Shown here piece by piece: positions 27,690 through 38,336 of a stretch of DNA of 64,000 nt. The notes under the pieces are model-generated. The model saw only the letters and a program-made list of their open reading frames with translations, had not been told where the DNA came from and did not search any database. Position 1 is the stretch's first letter, and every line of letters begins with the position of its first letter. Position numbers and translations under genes: made by a program. Origin of the DNA: Stramonita haemastoma (Eukaryota > Mollusca > Gastropoda > Neogastropoda > Muricidae); the NCBI GenBank assembly GCA_030674155.1, contig CM060342.1, positions 20,715,163 to 20,779,162 of the forward strand, read 5' to 3'.

Positions 27690-27720
<31 letters not shown>

Positions 27721-30700
27721 CGATAAAGGTGCGGTTTTAGGCTAAGACGTGAACCCAAAGGGGTGTTTTCAGGCCCGTCCTACCTCAAGTTTTGCACGGT
27801 TACAGTCCCCAAGGCACCAAAACAATATGGCACTGTATGCATACACCCTCTCCTACCATTTCCGATGTGTGTGGCGCCGGACCTGTGGCGACTCCGCAGC
27901 ACTGGAGAGCTGAGAAAGCTAGCTTCTTGCAAGGAAATCTGCCACGGTGTACGCAACAAAAACCAAGCCGGGCGTACACTAATAATGACAATATACAGCA
28001 ATATCATCCACCACAGGCAAGTGCAGGGTCCCTTCCACATGAGCGCGCACAAACGAACACACTGACAAACACCTGCGCGCACACGCGAGCGCGTACGTAT
28101 ACCACCCCCCCCCCCACCCCCCCCACCCCCGGTGAAAAAGGTGCGGTTTTAGGCAAAGACAGGACCCAAAGAGTTGTTTTCTGGCCCGTCCTACCCCGAC
28201 TTTTGCACGGTTATAGACCCCAAGACACCAAGACAATATGGCACTGTATGCATACACCATCGACCTACCATTTCCGATATGTGTGGCGCCGGACCTGTGG
28301 CGACTCCGCAGCCCTGGAGAGCTGAGCAAGCTAGTTTCTTGCAACAAAATCTGCCACGGTGTACGCAACAAAAACTAAGCTGGGTGCACACTAATACTGA
28401 CAATATACAGTAATATCATCCACCACAGGCAAGTGCAGGGTCCCCTCCACATGTGCGCACACAAATGAAAACATTGATAAGCACCAGCACGCGCGCGCGT
28501 GCGCGCACGCATACCCGTCCCTCCGGCGAAAAATGTGCAGTTTTAGGCAAAGACGGAAGCCAAAGAGTGGTTTTCAGGCCCGTCTTACCCCGACGTTTGC
28601 ACGGTTACAGACCCCAAGGCACCAAGACAATATGGCACTGTATGCATACACCCTCTCCATACCATTTCCGATGTTTGTGGCGCCGGACCTGTGGCGACTC
28701 CGCAGCCCTGGAGAGCTGAGAAATCTAGTTTCTTGCAAGGAAATCTGCCACGGTGCACGCAACAAAAACCAAGGAGGATGCACACTGATAAAGACCATAT
28801 ACAGTAATATCATGCACCACAGGCAAGTGCAGGTTCCCCTCCACATGTGCGCACACAAACGAACACACTGACAAACACATGCTCGCGTGTGCGGACGAGC
28901 ACGCATACCCACTCTCCCCCCCCCCCCCCCCCCCCCCCCCCGGCGATAAAGGTGCGGTTTTAGGCTAAGACGTGAACCCAAAGGGGTGTTTTCAGGCCCG
29001 TCCTACCTCAAGTTTTGCACGGTTACAGTCCCCAAGGCACCAAAACAATATGGCACTGTATGCATACACCCTCTCCTACCATTTCCGATGTGTGTGGCGC
29101 CGGACCTGTGGCGACTCCGCAGCACTGGAGAGCTGAGAAAGCTAGCTTCTTGCAAGGAAATCTGCCACGGTGTACGCAACAAAAACCAAGCAAGGCGCAC
29201 ACTAATAATGACAATGTACAGCAATATCATGCACCACAGGCAAGTGCAGGGTCCCCTCCACATGTGCGCACACAAATGAAAACATTGATAAGCACCAGCA
29301 CGCGCGCGCGTGCGCGCACGCATACCCGTCCCTCCGGCGAAAAATGTGCAGTTTTAGGCAAAGACGGAAGCCAAAGAGTGGTTTTCAGGCCCGTCTTACC
29401 CCGACGTTTGCACGGTTACAGACCCCAAGGCACCAAGACAATATGGCACTGTATGCATACACCCTCCTCCTACCATTTCCGATGTTTGTGGCGCCGGACC
29501 TGTGGCGACTCCGCAGCCCTGGAGAGCTGAGAAATCTAGTTTCTTGCAAGGAAATCTGCCACGGTGCACGCAACAAAAACCAAGGAGGATGCACACTGAT
29601 AAAGACCATATACAGTAATATCATGCACCACAGGCAAGTGCAGGTTCCCCTCCACATGTGCGCACACAAACGAACACACTGACAAACACATGCTCGCGTG
29701 TGCGGACGAGCACGCATACCCACTCTCCCCCCCCCCCCCCCCCCCCCCCCGGCGATAAAGGTGCGGTTTTAGGCTAAGACGTGAACCCAAAGGGGTGTTT
29801 TCAGGCCCGTCCTACCTCAAGTTTTGCACGGTTACAGTCCCCAAGGCACCAAAACAATATGGCACTGTATGCATACACCCTCTCCTACCATTTCCGATGT
29901 GTGTGGCGCCGGACCTGTGGCGACTCCGCAGCACTGGAGAGCTGAGAAAGCTAGCTTCTTGCAAGGAAATCTGCCACGGTGTACGCAACAAAAACCAAGC
30001 AAGGCGCACACTAATAATGACAATGTACAGCAATATCATGCACCACAGGCAAGTGCAGGGTTCCCTCCACATGTGCGCACACAAACGAACACACTGACAA
30101 ACACATGCTCGCGTGTGCGGACGAGCACGCATACCCACTCCTCCGGCGAAAAGGGTGGAGTTTTAGGTACAGACGGGACCGAAAGAGTGGTTTTCAGGCC
30201 CGTCTTCCCCCGACTTTTACACGGTTACAGACCCCAAGGCACCAAGACAATATGGCACTGTATGCATACACCCTCTCCTACCATTTCCGATGTGTGTAGC
30301 GCCGGACCTGTGGCGACTCTGCAGCCCTTGAGAGCTGAGAAATCTTGTTTCTTGTAAGGAAATTTACCACGGTGTACTCAATAAAAACCAAGCAGGGCGC
30401 ACTGTAATAATGACAATATACAGCAATATGATGCACCACAGGCAAGTGCAGGGTCCCTCCACATGCGCGCACAGAAACGAACACACTGACAAACACCTGC
30501 GCGCGCGCGCGTGTGCGGACGCAAACCCTCCGCTGGCGAGAAACGTGCGGTTTTAGGCAAAGACGGGAGCGAAAGAGATGTTTTCAGGCCCGTCCTACCC
30601 CAACGTTTTCACGGTTACAGACCCCAAGGTACCAAGAAGTATGGCACTGTATGCATACACCCTCTCCTACCATTTCCGATGTGTGTGGCGCCAGACCTGT

Positions 30701-32108
30701 GGCGACTCCGCAGCCCTGGAGAGCTGAGAAAGCTAGTTTCTTGCAAGGAAATCTGCCATAGTGCAGGCAAGAAAAACCAAGGAAGGCGCACACTAATATT
30801 GACAATATGCAGCAATATCATCCACCACAGGCAAGTGCAGGGTCCCCTCCACAATCGCACACACAAACGAACACACTGACATGCACCTGCGAGCGCGTGC
30901 GTGCGCGCACGCATACCCACCCCCCGCGAAAAGTTGCGGTTTTAGGCAAAGACGGGACCCAAAGAGTGGTTTTCAGGCCCGTGCTACTTCAACGTTTTCA
31001 CTGTTACAGACCCCAAGGCACCAAGACAATATGGCACTGTATGCATGCACCCTCTCCTACCATTTCCGATGTGTGTGGCGCCGGACCTGTGGCGACTCCG
31101 CAGCCCTGGAGAGCTGAGAAATCTAGTTTCTTGCAAGGAAATCTGCCACGGTGTGCGCAAAAAGACCCAAGCAAGGCGCACACTAATAATGACAATATAC
31201 AGCAATATCATGCACCACAGGCAAGTGCAGGGTCCCCTCCACATGTGCGCACAGAAACAAACATATTTACAAACACCTGCGCGCGTGCGCGTTTGCGCAC
31301 GCATACTCAACCCACCCCCGAAAAAGGTGCGGTTTTAGGCAAAGACTGGAGGCAAAGAGATGTTTTCAGGCCCGTCCTACTCCGACTTTTGCACGGTTAC
31401 AGACCCTAAGGCACCAAGACAATATGGCACTGTATGCATACACCCTCTCCTACCATTTCCGATGTGTGTGGCGCCGGACCTGCGGCGACTCCGCAGCCCT
31501 GAAGAGCTGCGAAAGCTATTTTCTTGCAAGGAAATCTGCCACGCTCTACGCAACAAAAACCAAGCAAGGTGCACACTAATAATGACAATATTCAGCAATA
31601 TCATGCACCACAGGCAAGTGCAGGGTCCTCTCCAGATGTGCACACAGAAACGAACACACAGACAAACACCTGCGCGCGCTTGCGTGCGCGCATCCATACC
31701 CACCCCCTTGGCGAGAAAGGTGCGGTTTTAGGCAAAGACGGGACCCAAAGAGTTGTTTTCAGGCCCGTCCTACCCCGACTTTTTCACGGTTACAGACCCC
31801 AAGGCACCAAGACAATATGGCACTGTATACATACACCCTCTCTTACCATTTCCGATGTGTGTGGCGCCGGACCTGTGGCGACTCCGCAGCCCTGAAGAGC
31901 TGATAAAACTAGTTTCTTGCAAGGAAATCTGCCACGGTGTACGCAACAAAAACCAAGCAGGGCGCACATTAATAATGACAATATACAGCAATATCATGCA
32001 CCACACGGAAGTGGTGGGTCCCCCCCCCCCCCCCCCATGCGCGGACACAAACGAACACACTGAAAAACACCTGTGCGCGCGTGCGTGTGCGCACGCATAC
32101 CCCCCCCC

Positions 32109-32147
<39 letters not shown>

Positions 32148-32205
32148 CGGAAAAGGTGCGGTTTTAGGCAAAGACGAGACCCAAAGAATCGTTTTCAGTC
32201 CCGTC
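22388..32205. repeat. T1 tandem array, clean, about 24 monomers
   Basis: Monomers are about 390-420 bp. Landmarks in order: GTGTGGCGCCGGACCTGTGG, AGAAAGCTAGTTTCTTGC, CAACAAAAACCAAGCAGGGC, CAATATACAGCAATATCATG, CACACTGACAAACACCTG, an alternating CG/CA/TG stretch, GCATACCCACC with a C-run of 4 to about 40, GGTGCGGTTTTAGGCAAAG, GACGGG/CCCGTC hairpin arms, TTTTGCACGGTTACAGACC, and the palindrome GTATGCATAC. Spacing varies mainly through the alternating stretch and the C-run. One monomer near 26400 is shortened by an internal deletion. Open frames of 100-200 codons on both strands follow from the low stop-codon content and are not genes. Confidence 0.95.
27230..30130. repeat. Higher-order repeat inside T1
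   Basis: Monomers carrying the variants CCCGTCCCTCCGGCG (27290, 28512, 29327) and CCTACCTCAAGTTTTGC (27778, 29002, 29813) recur as near-identical multi-monomer units spaced about 1.2 kb and 0.8 kb apart. This indicates recent unequal exchange of two- and three-monomer blocks. Confidence 0.8.
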
Positions 32206-32206
32206 C

Positions 32207-32280
<74 letters not shown>
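32206..32280. repeat. (GA)n, left part of split tract
   Basis: Follows T1 ending CCCGTCC and precedes a LINE-like 3' end in minus orientation. The same tract resumes at 32531. Confidence 0.9.
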
Positions 32281-32281
<1 letters not shown>

Positions 32282-32530
32282 TCTGAACTCTGAACGATTT
32301 TATTGTAGAAGGCCACCGGACCCATTACAATTTCACACACTCGCTATCCCCCCCCCCCCTCCCCCCTCACATTAATTTCGTTCTCAATCCTTTCCAAGAA
32401 TGCACCTGAAAACACTTCCAAGCACAACGATTATAACATTCACTTGTGGTATTAGCATACATCTGATTAAAATGTTGCAACATTTTAGACTAAACATAAA
32501 TTTAGTAACTACATAAATAAATGAATGAAT

Positions 32531-32533
<3 letters not shown>
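32280..32533 (-). mobile_element. Short LINE-tail insert in (GA)n (minus strand)
   Basis: Read on the minus strand, about 250 bp of non-coding sequence ends in GGTGGCCTTCTACAATAAAA, then two GTTCAGA-like units and GAGTTC, then (TC)n. AATAAA lies at 32298-32303. The ends of the LINEs at 34359 and 63343 have the same order: GGCC, GCCT, AATAAA, GAGTTC repeats, TC tract. It has no open frame, so it is either a severely 5'-truncated LINE or a short non-autonomous relative using the same tail. Confidence 0.65.

Positions 32534-32602
<69 letters not shown>
32531..32602. repeat. (GA)n, right part of split tract
   Basis: Precedes GAAATATTATCTAGAA, the start of spacer U, as at 39541-39578. Confidence 0.9.
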
Positions 32603-32607
<5 letters not shown>

Positions 32608-33630
32608 ATTATCTAGAAATATTTTGTAGAAATGTCATCGTAATTATAGAATATGGAAAAATAATAGCCTGTGTTTTATTCCGGTGGCTATAGGATATCA
32701 TTGCAATTTCATCATAATTCTTTAAAAGCACGTTTCTGCCCTTTTCTCTCCTTATTTCACAACCCTGTTCCTTAACAGAGCACATATTGAAGCTTTCACT
32801 TCAGGCTTTAAGATATTGAGTGCATTAATTTTTTTTATACTGCTGATGATAAATCCTCTTATGAGTTTAAGGCTTTTTCTGATAGAAGGGTTTTTAATCA
32901 GATTGAAAAGTTTGGAAAAAAATTCCATGTACTTTATGGATTGAAATACCTATTTTGCAGCATAAAAGAATGCAGTGGGGTAGTAATAATGACATTTCTA
33001 AAGGCATAATATTTAGCTTTTTTACGGATTTGAAAACATAAACAAATGATACCATTGATATTGCAATTATGAACCAACCCTGTTTTCCATGACGAGCTAT
33101 ACGTCTGAATTTCTTTACTTACTGCCTTCATTACAAGATAGTGCCTGTTCCGCGACCCTATCCAGATGGAATCTTACAGTTTTGACATTCTCTATAACTG
33201 TGTAGACTCCTGCGTTTATCATCCTGTCTCTTTGTGTAAAATGTCACAGTCATTCTGGTGCTTTACACTAATTTCCCTGTCTTTGCAGAAGGCCAGGAAA
33301 TTCTGAAAGACTGCACAGAAAAAGTGGGTCATACTGACAACGCAAAATGTGGACTGCATGATTATGCTAATGTGATCTTCATGTTTATGCAGATGTGGTC
33401 ACGTGCGGCCTGCGGGTGAAGGCAGGAGAGCAATGGCTGGGGAAGAGGACTGAGTGGTTCCGTGGAGAGGGGAGTCATCCACGTGAACCGTGAGTTTCTT
33501 TTTTCAGATATGATTAATATGGTTGTTTTTTTTCTCTGTGGCTAGGAAAATCAGGTGTGCTTTTTTCAGTACACACAAGATTTTCTGCCCATACCTCTCT
33601 CTCTGTGTTTCTGTAGTCTGTGTGACTGTT
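32603..33630. repeat. Spacer U, copy B (clean)
   Basis: A 1.0-kb block nearly identical to 39579-40575 and, allowing for errors, to 3540-4660. It is bounded by (GA)n on the left and (CTGT)n on the right. Apart from the exon-like segment at 33288-33418 no coding signal is seen. Confidence 0.85.
33288..33418 (+). other. Exon-like segment with splice-like borders, copy B
   Basis: The tract TTTCCCTGTCTTTGCAG immediately upstream looks like a 3' splice site and GGGTGAAGG downstream can serve as a donor. Between them one plus frame is open for about 42 codons and reads, in part, ILKDCTEKVGHTDNAKCGLH and DYANVIFMFMQMWSRA, a protein-like composition. Degraded copies lie at 4288, 21630, 40295 (internal deletion) and 54952. 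I recognise no family. It could be an exon fragment carried along with the duplicated U block, or chance. Confidence 0.3.
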
Positions 33631-33633
33631 TTA

Positions 33634-33634
33634 C

Positions 33635-33675
<41 letters not shown>

Positions 33676-33683
33676 GTCTCTCT

Positions 33684-33714
<31 letters not shown>

Positions 33715-33771
33715 CGTCCGTCCGTCCGTCCGTCCGTCCGTCCGTCCGTCCGTCCGTCCGTCCGTCTGTCC
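33634..33771. repeat. (CTGT)n then (CCGT)n tetranucleotide tract
   Basis: About 70 bases of CTGT units, then about 60 bases of CCGT units, then T1 entered at CCGGCGCACAGAAATGAAC. Leucine/serine/valine/cysteine-rich open frames here translate the repeat and are not genes. Confidence 0.95.
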
Positions 33772-34291
33772 GGCGCACAGAAATGAACACACTGACAAAC
33801 AGCTGTGCGCACGCGTGCACTCACGCAAACCCACCGCCCGGCGAAAAAGGTGCGGTTTTAGGGAAAGACGGGACCCAAGGAGTGGTTTTCAGGCCCATCG
33901 TACTCCGACTTTTGCACGGTTACAGACCCCAAGGCACCAAGACAGAAATGGCACTGTATGCATACACCCTCTCCTACGATTTCTGATGTGTGTGGTGCCG
34001 GACCTGTGGCGACTCCGCAGCCCTTAAGAGCTGAGAAAACTAGGTTTTTGCAAGGAAATCTGCCACGGTATACGCAACAATAACCAAGCAGGGTGCACAC
34101 TAATAATGACAATATACAGCAATATCATGCACCACAGGCAAGTGCAGTGTTCCCTCCGTATGTGCACACACAAAGGAACACACTGAGAAACACTTGCGCA
34201 CGTGCGCGTACGCGCACGCATACCCACCCCTCGGCGAAAAAGGTGCGGTTTTAGGCAAAGACGGGACCCAAAGAGTTGTTTTCAGGCCCGT

Positions 34292-34293
<2 letters not shown>
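33772..34293. repeat. T1, about 1.3 monomers
   Basis: Begins mid-monomer after the CCGT tract and ends at CAGGCCCGTCC directly before (GA)n. The same right edge occurs at 3440 and 32205. Confidence 0.95.

Positions 34294-34358
<65 letters not shown>
34294..34358. repeat. (GA)n bordering LINE 3' end
   Basis: A pure GA tract between T1 and the LINE tail. With 39541-39578 it forms the split target of the LINE. Confidence 0.95.
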
Positions 34359-34360
<2 letters not shown>

Positions 34361-34380
34361 TCGAACTCGAACTCGAAAAC

Positions 34381-34386
34381 TTTATT
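34381..34386 (-). promoter_or_regulatory. Polyadenylation signal AATAAA of element 1
   Basis: AATAAA on the minus strand, 5 bases before the GAGTTC repeats that form the LINE terminus. Confidence 0.7.
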
Positions 34387-34520
34387 CACAAAAAGGCCAT
34401 CGGCCCATACATGAAGGGGGTTGCCAAACTGCTTTGGTATTTTGTTCTTGGATTAAGACAACAGTAATAACAACAAAAGGAATTATTATACAGCAGCAAC
34501 ATCAGTTACAAAGATATGAC

Positions 34521-37500
34521 TTACGATAATAAAATATCTCTTATTCTGAAAGCTTTACACAAATATAAAGTGAGGCTGCGCACAACTTCAGGCTGGCTTG
34601 ACGCCATGAGTAAACAGAGTCTAAAAGAATTAGCCTGCCTACTATATTTTACAGGGATGTAACTCTGCCTAACAGCCTCTAACACTGGACAGCATAACAC
34701 AAAATGTACTTCATCTTCAGGTGCTTGTTTACATAATGGGCATAGTAACCTAAGGTCATCAATATCATATCCTCTGTATCTGAATTTATGAACATTTATA
34801 TCTGATACACCAAGTCTAAATTTAGACATAATTCTTTTCAAATGAATGTCCATATCAAGCTTGAGATAGGGTTTGATATCATGAGTACTTATAAACTGTC
34901 CATACATTTGATATCTTTCACTGGTTTGTATATGGTTATTTCATTGCTGCCATCGGCAGTCAATCAGTCTTTGCCTGAAAGCGTTTATAAATTCTCTACA
35001 ATTTCCAACACCTTGATTAAGCCAAACAAATCCAAAACCGAGTTCACATAAACAGGTGCGTATTTGTGTAGCCCAGTTGTTTTTCCCTTTGAGGTCTAGA
35101 TCATAAAGCATCTTGTAAGACTTAAAAGGTAGCCTGTTCTCATCCATATATAGAATCTTAATCCAGTATCTAATACATCTTACAGCAGCATTAACGGAGA
35201 GTGGATATCTATTAGTTTCACTATACACAAGATCATTGGGCGTACGTCTATCTAAGCCTAGAAACTGTTTTAAAGCAAAGAGGTGCACCGATTCACAATG
35301 TGTTGCAGCTGCATCCAAACCCCAAATTTCTGCACCATATAACACAGTGGGTTGTATTTGGGCATCAAATATCTTAATGAACAAATCAAAGGAGTTATTA
35401 TTCAATATTCGTAATTTTCTCAAAACCAATAACAAACTTCGTTTACCTCGACTTGCCAGATCTTTACATGCAGTTGTGAAACTAAGCTTTGTAGAAAAAC
35501 AGATTCCTAAGTATTTATATACATTAATCACAGGCATGACTTTTCCATTGTACAACCATTTTTCATGAGCAGCTAAATGACCACCTTTTCTGAATACAAC
35601 GATATTGCTCTTATTCAGATTAACCTTTAGATCAAGTGCCACTGCAGCACTGCTCAAGCTATTACCTGCTTTTGTAAGCCAACAACTGTTTCAGATAGCA
35701 GGATAACATCATCAGCGAGTAGGAGAATAGATAATTCTGTGGCATCTTGGGGGAAAGTGGCACCATGTTTACCATTATTGATGACTTCTCTGGCTAACTC
35801 GTTAATAAAAACCGAAAACAGTAAAGGGCTACATACATCACCCTGTTTAACACCCGTGGTACAGTATATTATATCAGTCAGTTTAGTACCACATCTTATT
35901 CTGCTTCTGACATTCTGATACATAGCTCTCAAACATCGTAATAATTTACCCTTACACACCATTTTTCAGGAGAATAGGCCACAACAAGTTTCTATTAACA
36001 GAATCAAATGCCTTTTCAAAATCTATAAATGCCACATAGAGCTTACGGTTAAGAGCAAACTGTTTCTGTACAAACGCAAGCAGAGTAAACATATGATCTA
36101 TAGTGGAATATCCTCTCTTAAAACCAGCTTGGTGTTCACCTGTAATATCATTTTTCATAACCCATTCCTGTAATCTATTAATAATAGTACTATACAACTT
36201 ACTACTTATATCACTAAGAGAAATTCCCCTGTAGTTATTAGGGTTATCAACATCGCCCTTTTTGTGTAATGTTAGGATTATAGATTCAGTCCAGTTATCT
36301 GGGAAAAGGCCATCCTCAAAGATTTTGTTGAATAATTTTAGAAGGAAAAGCACAACGTCTTCACCTCCATTTTTCAGCAATTCTCCAATGATTTGATCAG
36401 GACCTGCTGCTTTATCATTCTTTAGTTTTCTAAGTGCCCAATATATTTCACCTTTAGATATTAGACGATCAAAATCTTTCTCACTTTCATCATAGTCAAA
36501 ATTAGTATTCATGGAGTTGTCTGATGAGTCTTTCTCCAACAGGGTTTTGAAATGTTGAAACCAACTGTCAACTGATATACTATTCTTTGGCTGACTATTT
36601 CTAAATGACGCCTTCTTAACACTTTTCCAGAACTGGACTTGAGAAGACATTGAAGACACCATGTCTGCAAGTAATGTCATATTATACTGTTTCCTTTTCC
36701 TTTCTAGCATGTATTTATATTCCCTTCTTAAAACACAGTACAAATTTCTGTCTTCGTTCTTTAACGTTTTCCGGTAAGTCTTTAATAATTTTCTTACCCT
36801 GTACTTCATACTTTTACATTCATTGTCAAACCATGTTGCATTTGATAAACCTTTTTTTACATGTACCTGTTTCTTCATACATTCAGCACTGGACTTTATA
36901 CAACTATTGAACAAATCTAGAGCTTCATTAATGTTCTCATCAATCATCTGTAAGGCATTTGAAAAAGTTACACACATGTCTTCCTCACAAAGATTATCTT
37001 TATACGCTGAGAGTTTGTTTTCATCCCACACAAACTTTTCCACAACAGATGACTCTTCGGCTGTTACATAAGTTTTATACAATGGATTAATATGTAATTC
37101 CACAGGAAGGTGATCTGAATCAGAACGTTCAGCAACAAACAAACGGCATGAGTCAAAAATCTGAGAGAACAAATCATCTGACACTAAAAAATAATCATTA
37201 ACACTGCATCCTCCATCAGAAATGTACGTATAGTGACCCTGCTGATCACCATTACATACACCATTCAGAATTTGTAAACTAAATGTAGTACACATATTCA
37301 ATAATAATTTACCGTAATTATTTATAACAGAATCTTCAGAATAACGATTACCACTAAGAGACATGCTTTTGCTTTGGAGCTCTGAAATAAAATCATCTGC
37401 CACATGATGGCAAGAAAAGTTTGATGTCCTACTGTTTAAGTCTCCACACAATATTATATCAACTTCATCCAAGGCAACCACACAATCGGCTAAATATTCT

Positions 37501-38336
37501 TCCATCATAGCAATCCCACTATCATTGTCAAACATGTTATAAAAAGGAGAACCTTCAGGTGGGATATACACACATACAAGCAAAACATTTCTTGAGGTAC
37601 ACAATAAAGATTTGTCACAGAGAAAAGTACAAATGTTAGGGTAAGGAACATCTAAATATTTTACAAGTGCAGATAACTCATTCTTAATCAAACAAACTAC
37701 TCCCCCTGATCGTCTCCCTTGATGGCTAACTTTAGTTGCCGCCTTACAGAAGGCTTTATAGCCACTAAAAACATCTGGCTGGATATTTTCCAAGAACGTT
37801 TCTGTCAGACAAATAAAATCAAAGCTACGCACATAAGATACAAAATCTCCATCGACCAGTTTTGACAATAATCCATTTACGTTCCAGGACAAAAATGAAA
37901 AAGTTTTATTTGCTTGATTTGTATTGCCACACTCTAGTTGATGTACTACATCATCTAAACTCACATTTTCACTACTTCCATTAATATGACAAGACATCAA
38001 ATTAATGCTATCAACTGTACCAAAATCATTATTTAAAGAGGACTCTTTATTTAAGCATGGTCTAAAGCCAGATGACACATCATTAGGCCTATGTAGGGTT
38101 AGGTCTAGGGCTAGGTACTTCGGTCTTTGTCTTTGTCTCCTCGCAAAGCCAGGTCCCCTCTTGCTGGTTACAGCACAAAGCTCAGTCTTGCTGGTTACAG
38201 CACAAAGCCCCTTTACTGAAGTAGGTCTAGGTCTAGTCCTATCTAACTGAGACTTTACACCCGGTGTAAGTTTACTTTTCCTACCCCCCTGTGAATTACC
38301 TCTACAGACAGATGTGTGTATGGGCCGGCCAACAAG
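34521..38336 (-). pseudogene. LINE ORF2, endonuclease and reverse transcriptase, interrupted
   Basis: The frame is open from the codon after the ORF1 stop; the first possible initiator (GTG) is at 38078. Numbered from there, the APE endonuclease covers about 60-330: WNVNG at 65-69, LTET at 91-94, GDLN at 212-215, NDYF at 294-297, SDSDH at 319-323. The reverse transcriptase starts near 545 with KAAGPD, NNYRGISL, HQAGFKRGYST and FIDFEKAFD (catalytic Asp 686). A one-base shift near 35952 moves it into the next frame, with GVKQGD and the catalytic LADD at 35716-35708. A second shift lies near 35661-35672. The thumb and C-terminal region follow, with an in-frame TGA at 34943-34941 and a C-x2-C-x8-H-x4-C zinc knuckle at 34742-34689. 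It is about 1180 residues in total from the GTG. The lesions are few, so this is a recent copy or partly sequencing error. Confidence 0.92.

Noticed and set aside
22388..32205. Many frames of 100-200 codons in T1, on both strands, conserved between monomers
   Set aside because: Conservation follows from the tandem repeat itself. The variable C-run changes the frame between monomers and both strands are equally open.
22388..32205. CRISPR array
   Set aside because: The repeat period is about 400 bp with no short repeat-spacer alternation, in a metazoan context.
33523..33986. Frames rich in CLSV/TDRQ repeats
   Set aside because: Direct translation of (CTGT)n and (CCGT)n.
35236..37071. Plus-strand frames of 80-110 codons inside the LINE
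   Set aside because: Antisense shadows of ORF2, whose endonuclease and reverse-transcriptase motifs are clear on the minus strand.
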